From Pedobacter sp. AK013 (GTDB lineage: Bacteria > Bacteroidota > Bacteroidia > Sphingobacteriales > Sphingobacteriaceae): a stretch of DNA of 63,612 nt. Below are positions 35,198 to 43,824 of the stretch, one piece after another. The notes under the pieces are model-generated. The model worked only from the letters and a program-made list of their open reading frames with translations, had not been told where the DNA came from and searched no databases. The DNA is taken from assembly GCF_014205835.1 (NCBI RefSeq), contig NZ_JACHCQ010000036.1, forward strand, positions 1-63,612. Reading direction: 5' to 3'. A program made the position numbers and the translations under genes. Position 1 is the stretch's first letter; every line of letters begins with the position of its first letter.

Positions 35198-36676
35198 CTA
35201 TTTACCTGCTGATACAAGGGCATTTATGGTGCCCTGATCGAGCACGGTATTGTTTCTGCGGTCTAATGCACCACCGGTATCCCAAAAGAAAGGCTTAAGA
35301 CCAAACTGAATGGCCTGTTTGGTTACATAGTTATTCCAATAATCTACTGAGGCATTGTGTTTAGCCAAATCTAAAGGAACATTTCTGCTACCCCCCCTTT
35401 TATAAGCACCATACTCTCCTAATATTACCGGAATCCCTTTATCTATAAATTTGGCTTTCATCAGGCCGAAAGACCTAATATGTTCTCCCTCTTCACCCCA
35501 GGTGGCATTACGATCAGGCTCAATGGTAGAATGATAGTCTTTTCCCCAGTAATAGAACATTTTGCCCCAACTTGCATCACTATCCAAAATTGTGAATTGT
35601 GAAGGTGTATAATTATGCACTTCTACCATTAAACGGTTCGGGACCTGATCTGTAGGCAAGCTATTCATTAAAGTGTTGGTTTTATCCTCATTGGTGCTAG
35701 GCCCCTGAACAACCAGTACACGGAAACTGTTCCTGCCACCAGTAGCGCGCACCGCATTTATAAAGGTTTGGTGATAACTATTGAGTATGGCCATCTGTTC
35801 TGCATTGTCAGCAGGTGGCTCGTTTGCACTTGCAAACATTAAATGCTCATCAAAATCTCTCATCGTGGTAGCAATCTGCTCCCAATAGGCTTTCTGCTTG
35901 GCATTGACCGAATCTTTTTTAGCCGCATTGATATTATGATCCAGCCAGCCGCCATCCCAGTGGATATTAAGCAATACGTACATATCATTATCAACACAAT
36001 ATTTAACCACTTCTTTAACGCGGTTAAGCCATGCCGGATCAATCGTAGCCTTTGATCGATCACTTAAGTGGTGCCAATCCCATGAACATGGAAGCCTTAC
36101 CGAATTAAAGCCAGTCTGCTTTAAAAATTTAACATACGATTCGGTAATCTGCGGGTTACCCCAGCCACTTTCGCTACCAGGCGATTCCATTGTATTGCCA
36201 ATATTCCATCCTAATTTCATTTTAGCCGCCAATTGCACAGCATTACTGCTCATGCCTGTTTGGTCAGGTGCTTTAGGCGATGTATTGTACGAAGGATACA
36301 ACACACTGGCCTGCGAAAGTGTAAGCCTTCTGGCCTGGCCATTGTCTGAAGTAACCGTCAATATGACCGAACGGGATGAACCAGTAGTGTTAGGTGCCGC
36401 AGTTAATTTCAATTCCGTATTCCCCTCATTTCCTGTCATCTGGTTTAACTGTAGCCAGGAGTCGGCAGGGTTTTTAGTGCTCCATTTACCATTGCTGGCA
36501 ACTGTTACATTTGAGATACTGCCTTCGGGCTGAAAAGCAATTTCGGATGAAGAGATACTGAGCTGTGGTTCAACATTATCCTTCTTTTTGCACGATGCTG
36601 TAAAAAAGTTAAATAAAATCATAAATACTAAAATGAACTGAGGTCCCTTTGTATTTATTTTTTTAAAATGATTCAT
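35198..36676 (-). CDS. BACON-GH5 endo-glucanase lipoprotein (xyloglucanase-like)
   Basis: The start is set at 36676, giving about 492 residues, because this places a proper lipoprotein signal (lipobox FTASCKKK) at the N-terminus; a longer frame opens at 36724. A BACON domain follows, about 35-125 in this numbering (SNGKWSTKNPADSWLQL). The GH5 barrel opens with KLGWNIGNTMESPG, has acid/base ASANEPP (Glu near 285) and nucleophile LGEYGA (Glu near 420). A lipid-anchored BACON-GH5 is the architecture of the surface endo-xyloglucanase in the Bacteroides ovatus xyloglucan locus. It is probably the enzyme that makes the first cut at the cell surface. It is a paralogue of the GH5 half of the upstream chimera. 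Confidence 0.88.
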   Translation of the reverse strand: MNHFKKINTKGPQFILVFMILFNFFTASCKKKDNVEPQLSISSSEIAFQPEGSISNVTVASNGKWSTKNPADSWLQLNQMTGNEGNTELKLTAAPNTTGSSRSVILTVTSDNGQARRLTLSQASVLYPSYNTSPKAPDQTGMSSNAVQLAAKMKLGWNIGNTMESPGSESGWGNPQITESYVKFLKQTGFNSVRLPCSWDWHHLSDRSKATIDPAWLNRVKEVVKYCVDNDMYVLLNIHWDGGWLDHNINAAKKDSVNAKQKAYWEQIATTMRDFDEHLMFASANEPPADNAEQMAILNSYHQTFINAVRATGGRNSFRVLVVQGPSTNEDKTNTLMNSLPTDQVPNRLMVEVHNYTPSQFTILDSDASWGKMFYYWGKDYHSTIEPDRNATWGEEGEHIRSFGLMKAKFIDKGIPVILGEYGAYKRGGSRNVPLDLAKHNASVDYWNNYVTKQAIQFGLKPFFWDTGGALDRRNNTVLDQGTINALVSAGK

Positions 36677-36782
36677 AGGTCTGTCTTTTATTGTTTTAAG
36701 ATTATAGGATCGGCATATCAACAAAAATTGCGATGGTACGATAGGACCATATCAATAGGTTCGAGATTTAAACAAGTGCAGC

Positions 36783-36822
36783 TTTTATCGCATTTAAGTT
36801 CTCACTTCTTCATGCGATAAAA
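36783..36822. promoter_or_regulatory. Inverted repeat between the two GH5 genes
   Basis: TTTTATCGCAT and ATGCGATAAAA are perfect 11-base arms with an 18-base loop, between the chimera stop and the BACON-GH5 start. On the minus strand it could terminate or attenuate the chimera transcript, or be an operator for BACON-GH5. Confidence 0.45.
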
Positions 36823-36862
36823 CCGAACTTGGATCGTTGAGAGGTAATTTATCACGTTTCTA

Positions 36863-38458
36863 CTAAAACCCTGCGCCCTTTTTCAGTGAATCTAACGCTA
36901 CCTGGTCTCCTATATAGGCGGGCGCAGTTACACCATTTTTAAATGGGCGTTGAAAGATAGCGCTGGACCATAAAAACGGTACTATACCATTCACCTTGGC
37001 TTGTTTTGTAACATAAGCATAGAAATGCCAGCCGGATTTTAATGCCAGCAACGAATCGGCCGGATATCCTTTTAATTTATCAGCGTGGTACGATACGTCG
37101 TATTCGCCCATAATAACCGGTATACCCTTATCCGTAAAATTTGTTTTCACAGAACGCATTGCAGCATCAACAGAAGCTTCTTCCGACGAAGGCGAAGAGT
37201 TACGATCCAGGAAGAGTGGATTTGTGGTATGAAAACCGGATCCCCAGAAATACCATGCTTTTCCCCAACTTGCGTCCTCAGATATAATGCAAAAATTTGG
37301 CGGACTATAATAGTGGAATTCCAATATCATTTTTTGAGGTACGGGATCGGTAGGTAATGTTGCTCTTTTGTATACATTAGCGGGATTAAGTTGTTCGTTC
37401 ATCAACGTAATTGATGTATTAGGTGCCTGAAGAACTAACGCACGATAAGCATTTTTACCACCTGTAGCGCGCACCGCATCAATAAACGACTGATGATAAC
37501 GCATTAAAGCAGCGGTTTCCTGATCGGTTGTGGCATCGGGTTCATTGGCACTGGCAAATATCAAATGCTCATCAAAATCACGCATTGTTGTAGCTATCTG
37601 CTGCCAAATTGCCTTATGCTTGGCATTCACTGTATCCTGTTTAGCACCTGTAACTTTGCAATCGATATAGCCGTCGTGATGCGTATTTAGTATCACGTAC
37701 ATCTTAGCATTGAAACAATATTGAACTACTTCTTTTACCCGGGCGAGCCAAAGTGGATCTATTTCCTGAGTTTGTTTATTTATGATATGTGTACTCCAGG
37801 TACAAGGAATCCTTATTGCATTCATACCTGTCGATTTTACCAGATCAATAAGTTGCTGGGTAACTGGCGGCTGTCCCCACCCGGTTTCCCATCCAGGTGC
37901 ATCCAAAGTGTTATAAATTATTGATGACACCCCCCTGATCTGGATGGATACACCACCACCGGGCTGACCCGATACCTGTTGAACCACAACCCCGGCAACC
38001 TTACCTTGCAGGGCCTGATCAAAAGTTGTTGGCTGCGTTTGGCGCAACTCCTCTCCGGATATTGAGCCTATTGAACCCGTGGCATCTTTTCTGGCGATCT
38101 TAGCATAGCCAATTACTACAACATCATCTAAATTGGTACGTTCGCCCTTTAAAACTACATTGATGATATTGGCATCTTCCACGGTGATCTCCTGCGGTTT
38201 AAAGCCTACCATTCTAAAGATAAGCACATCTCCTTTTTTAGCGAGTATAGAAAACAGCCCCTGTTCGTTTGTAACTGTTGATTTGTTTCTTCCTTTTAAC
38301 AAGACAGTTGCTCCTGATAAGGGGGAAGAATCTTCGTTAGCCGCAATCTTCCCGGTAATTAACCGGTCCTGGGCATAGCCTTTCAAATGCACGAGCATTA
38401 AGAAAATCACCAGTAGCGTAAAAGCCGGCAATTTTCTGATAAAAATTGTTTGGTTCAT
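36863..38458 (-). CDS. SusC N-terminus fused in frame to a GH5 domain
   Basis: This 531-residue protein is a chimera. Residues 1-30 are a signal peptide. Residues 31-105 are the carboxypeptidase-regulatory-like domain found at the start of SusC proteins (ITGKIAANEDSSPLSGATV). Residues 108-180 are the TonB box and start of the plug (DDVVVIGYAK, GGGVSIQIRGVSSI). From about residue 183 it is a GH5 barrel (NTLDAPGWETGWGQPPV) with ASANEPD and MGEYDVS holding the two catalytic Glu. The SusC part should continue for some 800 residues, and the GH5 part lacks its signal and the first strand (the GWNIG block of its neighbour). The frame is open across the joint. It would be exported, but folding of the barrel is doubtful. 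A deletion joining two genes is the simplest reading; assembly error must be excluded. Confidence 0.85.
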   Translation of the reverse strand: MNQTIFIRKLPAFTLLVIFLMLVHLKGYAQDRLITGKIAANEDSSPLSGATVLLKGRNKSTVTNEQGLFSILAKKGDVLIFRMVGFKPQEITVEDANIINVVLKGERTNLDDVVVIGYAKIARKDATGSIGSISGEELRQTQPTTFDQALQGKVAGVVVQQVSGQPGGGVSIQIRGVSSIIYNTLDAPGWETGWGQPPVTQQLIDLVKSTGMNAIRIPCTWSTHIINKQTQEIDPLWLARVKEVVQYCFNAKMYVILNTHHDGYIDCKVTGAKQDTVNAKHKAIWQQIATTMRDFDEHLIFASANEPDATTDQETAALMRYHQSFIDAVRATGGKNAYRALVLQAPNTSITLMNEQLNPANVYKRATLPTDPVPQKMILEFHYYSPPNFCIISEDASWGKAWYFWGSGFHTTNPLFLDRNSSPSSEEASVDAAMRSVKTNFTDKGIPVIMGEYDVSYHADKLKGYPADSLLALKSGWHFYAYVTKQAKVNGIVPFLWSSAIFQRPFKNGVTAPAYIGDQVALDSLKKGAGF

Positions 38459-38580
38459 ATTTGGTTTATTTTGGTTTGTTTGGCCAGTAAAAAATGATAT
38501 TTACTTATTAGCTACTATACACTTATCTTATTACATTAATAAGTCCGTGGTATACCATTAACTACTGGCTTTATGAATAT

Positions 38581-38588
38581 CAAATATA
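38581..38588 (-). promoter_or_regulatory. Possible -7 element of the chimera gene
   Basis: On the minus strand TATATTTG fits TAnnTTTG, about 120 bases upstream of the start codon. That leader length is plausible for a former SusC gene. The nearest TTTG upstream is 26 bases away, longer than usual. Confidence 0.3.
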
Positions 38589-38589
38589 G

Positions 38590-39389
38590 TTTCAGATGAA
38601 ATCTGGGGATGCTTCAAATGATAAAGAGAAGAGAAATTTTGTTAACTATATTGCTTCAGGCAGCAAATCATTAAATTTAAAAGCGCAAAACAAACACATA
38701 AAGCATTAAAAAACAGAATATTACAAAATAAAAAAATCTCACCATGGCGTATAGGCAAACGCATAAATATTAATTGATATTTAGAAATAATAACATAAAA
38801 CCTTTGTTTTAAAAAATTATTGATAATCTGAATCATAAAATTGCTTGTGAAGCAGCATTATCATTAAACTTGTGGAAAAGACATATACCTATTATCGTTA
38901 TCGATTGTTGTTGTTGAGATAACCATATTTGCCGTTAAACGCAACACCGTAAGTAAGGCGGAAAAAAACAGATACTGGAAAAACACTGGACTTGCTGCTG
39001 GAGAAAAAGATACCATTGCGATTAAAAAAATATAGATATCAGCATATGTGGTAAGTAATGCTAATGGAAAAATAGCTACCAAAGGGCATATTTTGGGTAT
39101 ACTCAAAGAAAGCAGCGTATTTTGGCAATTAAATTTCTATCCAAAGATAATGGGGAAACAGCTGCGCAGTTTGAAAATACGGTGCGCAAACATCTGGATA
39201 AAGCAAGGGAACGACTGGAATTTTGCAGCAAGGCAGGCAACAATGGTTTCCTCAAAGAAATTAGTAGCACAAGCACTATAATGCGATCAATTGAATGCTA
39301 CCAGTATCAAGAAGGCATCAATGCCACATGTATTTAGGTTGAATCATCTGAATTAATCTGACATTCAAATGTGAGTAAAATTAAAAGGT
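38590..39389. other. Non-coding gap with a possible decayed gene
   Basis: This is the only long gap inside the hydrolase locus. On the plus strand, 38867-39337 reads like a broken coding frame. One frame gives YWKNTGLAAGEKDTIAIKKI, a stop, then NGKIATKGHILGILKESS. After a shift near 39122, another gives KFLSKDNGETAAQFENTV and HLDKARERLEFCSKAGNNG. I do not recognise the family. The short minus-strand frames here are AT-rich and have no protein features. Confidence 0.3.
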
Positions 39390-39435
39390 AAGAGCAGGAT
39401 ACTAAAATAGGTAGATGAAATTTAGTCCTGCTCTT
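39390..39435 (-). terminator. Terminator of the fucose/GH97 operon
   Basis: AAGAGCAGGA and TCCTGCTCTT are perfect 10-base arms, extended by ACTAAA/TTTAGT inside. The hairpin follows the GH97 stop on the minus strand, with TACCTTTTAA after the stem. Confidence 0.6.
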
Positions 39436-39440
39436 TAAAT

Positions 39441-41411
39441 TTATTGTATTTCCTTAAGCACACAGGTAAAGCCACCCCTCGGAAGCCACTTCAGCTTAAT
39501 ATGGTCTTCTTTAGCTACGCTAAGGTAAGTGGTATTAAATGCCGAATCGTAGTCACCATCTGCAATCAGCACGGCTTTGTATCGCTTCCCCGCCTTCAAA
39601 AATTTGAGCGGAATCTGAAATTCTTCTCTTTTGTCCAGGCCATTTATGCCAGCCAGATACCAATCATTTTCCTTGCGCCTGGCTATAATCATATTTTTTC
39701 CAGGATATCCTGATATAAACCGGCTATCATCCCAGGCCACAGGCACCTCGCGTAGAAATGCCTTAGGCGCATCTGGGAGGTTATCAAATCCTTCGGGCCT
39801 GTCGGCCATGTGCTGAATACCAGATTCAAATATCACCGACAAGGCGAGTTCATGCGCAAAAGTTGTAATATGAGGATGTTGCGAGTTGGTAAAAGTTACC
39901 GGTGTATAATCCATTGGACCAATAATGTTGCGCGTAAAAGGAAGAGTTGCATTATGCGCAGCAGCCTTTTCCGTCAGCTCAGCACTGTTATTGTACCATT
40001 CTGCTCCGAGCACAGCTTCCATACTCATTAGGTTTGGGTAGGTTCTGCTCCAGCCCCGGGGGATAGTTGCGCCATGAAAGTTTACCATCAATTTAAATTT
40101 GGTGGCATCTTCCAGGATATCGATATAATACTTGATCATATCTTGTTTATCACTCTCAAAAAAATCTACTTTAATGCCATAAACGCCTAATTCAGTTAAC
40201 CAACGGAATTCTTTCATCCGATTTTCATGGGTTAACATCCTATCACGTGGTGTAGCTGATACGCCGTTGTGCGGGCCACCGGAGTTATACCACATCATGG
40301 GCTTTATACCTTTACTGTTGGCGTAACGCACAGCATCCTCCAACTTTCCACCATTGCCCATAGCATCCCATTCCCAATCAAATAGTGTGTAAGGCCAGTT
40401 CATCCGAGCAGCCAGGTCTATATAATCGCATACTTTTTTAAAATCTTTCGTACCATGGTTATATGCCCAGTAAATCCACGAACTTACACCTGGCTGTACC
40501 CACGATACATCCTTGATCTTAGTAGGAGTACTAACATCATCAACCAGCGTAGATTCGACCAGCTGCCCCAGTTCTCCGATTATAACCGTTCTCCATGGGG
40601 ATGTAAATGGAAGACTTACTGTTGGGTTTACCTTACCCATCTTATTTCCATCAGAAGCTGCAGGAAATAACAGTTTATAATTATCCTGATCGCTCTTATT
40701 ACCCAGTTTGGTAGCGCAATATGAACCATTCACATCGGCTTCTGTTATCAGCATCCAGCAATCAGTCTTTCCAAGCGATTTTTTAAATAATGCAGGGTAC
40801 CCCCACTCTCCTTTTGTTCCCGCGCCGTTTTGAACCGGATAATAACCCTCGTAACTAGTTTTAAAAGGCTGCAACCATCTTTCAGCATCTACCGGTATTT
40901 TATAGCTGGTTAGCTCATCAGTCAATTCTATAATTTCACCATTTTTTCCGGTCAGGCCATAACGGAATGCTATCCCATCATTATATGCCCTCAGGGTAAT
41001 ACTGAGTCCTTTTCCCTGTTCACCTTTAAAATAGAAACTGCGTTCAGTTGCCTCATTAGCACAATATTTACGTTTACCGTGTACCGCAGTATATGTTTCT
41101 TTAATTAATTTAGCTTTATCTGCCCTGTCGAATTTAAGACTAGTAGTTAAATCAACTGCTCCGGCCTTAAGCCCTAAATCAACAGCAGGAATTACGTCCT
41201 GATAAGTGTCTCCCTGTAGGTAAGCTACCTTAAGGTTCCACTTCTTCGAAGCATCATCATTTTTTGAAACTAAAGACAATTCGATCTTTTTGTTTGGCGA
41301 TTGTATTTTATATTCCTGAGCGCGCAGAAAATTACTAACTAAAATCAGTGTGATAATTGTAATTACTATGCCTTTTATTTTATTCATTTTTATGAGATGT
41401 TTAAAGCCCAC
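39441..41411 (-). CDS. GH97 retaining alpha-galactosidase-like enzyme (second copy)
   Basis: This 656-residue protein has a hydrophobic export signal after a short leader (a start at the internal MNKIKG is equally possible) and the full GH97 fold. YGIKVDFFESD puts an Asp near residue 411 and SMEAVLG a Glu near 465, the arrangement of the retaining branch rather than of SusB. It differs clearly from the GH97 at 24078 (for instance GWSEETD there, FDWEWDAMGNGG here), so the two probably serve different linkages. It is the last gene of the run that starts with GH29 and contains the fucose genes, about 25 bases after the zinc dehydrogenase, and it ends at a strong terminator. Confidence 0.82.
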   Translation of the reverse strand: MGFKHLIKMNKIKGIVITIITLILVSNFLRAQEYKIQSPNKKIELSLVSKNDDASKKWNLKVAYLQGDTYQDVIPAVDLGLKAGAVDLTTSLKFDRADKAKLIKETYTAVHGKRKYCANEATERSFYFKGEQGKGLSITLRAYNDGIAFRYGLTGKNGEIIELTDELTSYKIPVDAERWLQPFKTSYEGYYPVQNGAGTKGEWGYPALFKKSLGKTDCWMLITEADVNGSYCATKLGNKSDQDNYKLLFPAASDGNKMGKVNPTVSLPFTSPWRTVIIGELGQLVESTLVDDVSTPTKIKDVSWVQPGVSSWIYWAYNHGTKDFKKVCDYIDLAARMNWPYTLFDWEWDAMGNGGKLEDAVRYANSKGIKPMMWYNSGGPHNGVSATPRDRMLTHENRMKEFRWLTELGVYGIKVDFFESDKQDMIKYYIDILEDATKFKLMVNFHGATIPRGWSRTYPNLMSMEAVLGAEWYNNSAELTEKAAAHNATLPFTRNIIGPMDYTPVTFTNSQHPHITTFAHELALSVIFESGIQHMADRPEGFDNLPDAPKAFLREVPVAWDDSRFISGYPGKNMIIARRKENDWYLAGINGLDKREEFQIPLKFLKAGKRYKAVLIADGDYDSAFNTTYLSVAKEDHIKLKWLPRGGFTCVLKEIQ

Positions 41412-41436
41412 GTTCCAGACCAGATTTATTTGTCTT

Positions 41437-42456
41437 TTATTCGTCGAAACGGATTAATGCTTTGATCAGGGAATCATTTGCAGTAAGCAACTGGTTAAAC
41501 TGTTCTTTTACCTGCGTAAAGGAGACAGTATGGGTAACAAAATCCAATGGCTTAATCAACCCTTTTCTGATGCAATCAATCACATAAGCAAAATCGTGCG
41601 GCAGGGCATTTCTACTGCTCATTAGTACAGCTTCACGCTTATGAAACTCAGGATGTACCACTTGAATAGTACCTTTCTGAAGGCCTATCATAATAAATTT
41701 ACCTGTATGTGCCAAAAACCTAAAGGCGTTGTTAATGGCTGTTAAGTTTCCTGTGCAATCAATTACCACCTTTGCAAACTCACCATTGGTAATAAGCGAC
41801 AGTTGCTCCAATGGATCTTCTTTTAATGGGTTTATGGTATGTGCAATACCAAAACGTTCACGGCAAAAAGACAATCTGTTATCGTTAACATCTATAACAA
41901 TAACCTCAGCTCCGCTTATTTTAGCAAAAGCGATAGTGCCAAGACCAATTGGCCCCGCCCCGAGTATAACCACGGTATCTCCTTTATTCAGCTGTGCCAG
42001 GCTAACGCCATGCGCGCCAATGGCCAATGGTTCTACCAATGCCAGTTCATCTACAGTTAATCCTTCTCCGCTAACAATTGCTGATGCCGGAACAGTGATA
42101 TACTCCTGCATGGCCCCATCAATATGAACACCAAAAACCTTTATATTTACACAACAATTGGTTCTGCCACTGCGGCATGCAATGCATGTGCCGCAAGAAA
42201 AATATGGACTAACGGTAACCAGATCTCCGGGTTTAAAGTTTGTACTTGTACCAGCATTTGCCACTTCTGCTGCAATTTCATGACCGAGGATTCTTGGATA
42301 TTCAAAAAATGGCTGTGTTCCTTCAAATGCATGGTAATCGGTTCCACAAATCCCCAGTCTTTTCATCCTGAGTAACACCATGCCATCTTCAACAGAAGGT
42401 ATTTCCTTATTGATATAGCTAAATTCTCCTGGTGTATTACATACTAATGCTTTCAT
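41437..42456 (-). CDS. Zinc-dependent sugar/sugar-acid dehydrogenase (MDR family)
   Basis: This 339-residue protein is a medium-chain dehydrogenase. It has the catalytic zinc motifs GICGTDYHAFEG (Cys37) and GHE (59-60), a structural zinc site of four cysteines at about residues 89-104 (CGTCIACRSGRTNCC), and the nucleotide-binding block GAGPIGLGT near 170. It resembles RspB/L-galactonate-5-dehydrogenase-type enzymes. Its place in a fucose operon suggests it oxidises an intermediate of L-fucose breakdown, such as a fuconate or keto-deoxy-fuconate. Two bases separate it from the aldo/keto reductase gene. It has no signal peptide, so it is cytoplasmic. Confidence 0.78.
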   Translation of the reverse strand: MKALVCNTPGEFSYINKEIPSVEDGMVLLRMKRLGICGTDYHAFEGTQPFFEYPRILGHEIAAEVANAGTSTNFKPGDLVTVSPYFSCGTCIACRSGRTNCCVNIKVFGVHIDGAMQEYITVPASAIVSGEGLTVDELALVEPLAIGAHGVSLAQLNKGDTVVILGAGPIGLGTIAFAKISGAEVIVIDVNDNRLSFCRERFGIAHTINPLKEDPLEQLSLITNGEFAKVVIDCTGNLTAINNAFRFLAHTGKFIMIGLQKGTIQVVHPEFHKREAVLMSSRNALPHDFAYVIDCIRKGLIKPLDFVTHTVSFTQVKEQFNQLLTANDSLIKALIRFDE

Positions 42457-42458
42457 AG

Positions 42459-43490
42459 TTATTTTAATAATTCAATTAATCCTTGCGCTTGCATTTCCTG
42501 CCAAAACCCAGCAGGAATTTCTTTTTGGGCCAGCGCAGCATTGACAGCTACTTTCTCTGGTTTTGTAGTATTTAAAGCGATACTTTTTATACCGGGAAAA
42601 TTTGCAGAAAAACTGAAACAGGCCTCTGCCGGGAGTATCCTAAACGCTTCGCAAATCTGGAAAAATTTATCCCTCCAATCCAAAAGCGCTTTTCCGGTTA
42701 AACTTCCCGCTTCAACCGGCCGGTAATTGTAAAAATCTCCGCCGGTTAAAAACCCACCGTTAAATATGGCCGAGTTAATTACTTTAATATTTTTTTGGTT
42801 AAGTTCTTTTATAAATGCAATCAGTTCTTCGGGATGCGATTTGATAGTCAAACTATTTGCAATCATCACCCAATCAAGCTTAACATCTGCCGCTATTGCC
42901 TGGATAATTTTCCAATCTTTTGCACCTACCCCAATGGATGATACTAAACCAGCAGATTTTAATTCGCTCAATGCCATGTAGGCATCAAGAATTTGCTGAT
43001 AACGTTCTTTATAACCTTCCTCGCTATCACTTGCAAAAAGATATTCGTCTGGATCATGTACCGAAACCATTTGCGCCCGGTAATTGCCCAGTAACTTGTT
43101 ACCTTGTTCAAAACACTTTAATATCCCATCGTAGCTAATCATCTGAACAGCATCATGTTCAATATCCTTCCAAATACCTGCTTCAAATGTAGGTTCGGGA
43201 GTTAAAAGCGGTGTTCTGTACCAGCCCAGTTTATTACTGATCACTACTTGCTGGGGATCTACCTTTAAATCTGCTAAACATTTCGCCAACGATTCTAGCG
43301 CGAGACCTGCTCCGTATTTTCCAGCAGAATCAAAAAATGCAACAGGTTTTGACGAGGCTACACATGCCTTTACAACCTCCAGTTTAACACTATAGTCTAC
43401 CGCCTGATAAAGATTTCCCAAACTACTGGTTCCGAAAATAACCGGAGGCAAACTTTGGGTTCGCTGTTGGTTTTTATTGTCGTTAACCAT
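42459..43490 (-). CDS. Aldo/keto reductase, L-fucose (D-threo-aldose) 1-dehydrogenase-like
   Basis: This 343-residue cytoplasmic protein has the aldo/keto reductase barrel. FGTSSLGNLY lies near the N-terminus, FFDSAGKYGAG carries the catalytic Tyr near 58, VVISNKLGWY the Lys near 88, and SVHDPDEYL the His near 145. This version of the family includes D-threo-aldose 1-dehydrogenases, which oxidise L-fucose to its lactone. It overlaps the mutarotase gene by eight bases, which ties the two together in translation. The pairing of mutarotase and 1-dehydrogenase beside a fucose permease supports a non-phosphorylating fucose pathway. Confidence 0.78.
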   Translation of the reverse strand: MVNDNKNQQRTQSLPPVIFGTSSLGNLYQAVDYSVKLEVVKACVASSKPVAFFDSAGKYGAGLALESLAKCLADLKVDPQQVVISNKLGWYRTPLLTPEPTFEAGIWKDIEHDAVQMISYDGILKCFEQGNKLLGNYRAQMVSVHDPDEYLFASDSEEGYKERYQQILDAYMALSELKSAGLVSSIGVGAKDWKIIQAIAADVKLDWVMIANSLTIKSHPEELIAFIKELNQKNIKVINSAIFNGGFLTGGDFYNYRPVEAGSLTGKALLDWRDKFFQICEAFRILPAEACFSFSANFPGIKSIALNTTKPEKVAVNAALAQKEIPAGFWQEMQAQGLIELLK

Positions 43491-43818
43491 TTAACTGGAA
43501 TATATTTTTCATTAACACCCACTTTTCTCCTGGTTTTGCAAAAGGCAGTGCCTGCTGGTATTTCCACATCAGCGTTTCCCACTCCTCTACCCGCGGATTG
43601 GAAGCATCCATAAGCGCCTTTTTCTCGAAACTGAAATCGTCGTGTGTTTCCATTACCATAAACAAGCGATTGGAAATGCGGTAAATTTCCATGTCGAGTA
43701 TGCCCGAATCAGTTATGCTGCGTTTAATTTCAGGCCATCCATTAACATGGTAAGCTTCATATTCTGCGATAAGTTTTTCATCATCAACCAGATCAAGGGC
43801 CAAACAGTATCTTTTCAT
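43483..43818 (-). CDS. L-rhamnose/L-fucose mutarotase family protein
   Basis: This 111-residue protein matches the RhaM-type mutarotase family: RYCLALDLVDDEKLIAEYEAYH at the N-terminus, IYRISNRLFMVMETHDDF in the middle, and the C-terminal block WETLMWKYQQALPFA. These small dimeric enzymes interconvert the anomers of 6-deoxy sugars. Rhamnose is the named substrate of the founding member, but the surrounding fucosidase and fucose permease point to L-fucose. Its stop overlaps the start of the aldo/keto reductase, and its start is six bases from the permease stop. Confidence 0.85.
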   Translation of the reverse strand: MKRYCLALDLVDDEKLIAEYEAYHVNGWPEIKRSITDSGILDMEIYRISNRLFMVMETHDDFSFEKKALMDASNPRVEEWETLMWKYQQALPFAKPGEKWVLMKNIFQLNG

Positions 43819-43824
43819 TCGTAA

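Noticed and set aside
38864..39106. 80-residue minus-strand frame with a hydrophobic composition
   Set aside because: It is antisense to the more coding-like broken plus-strand frame and has no start signal or known motif.
41729..42127. 132-residue plus-strand frame
   Set aside because: Antisense to the zinc dehydrogenase, whose zinc and nucleotide motifs are intact.
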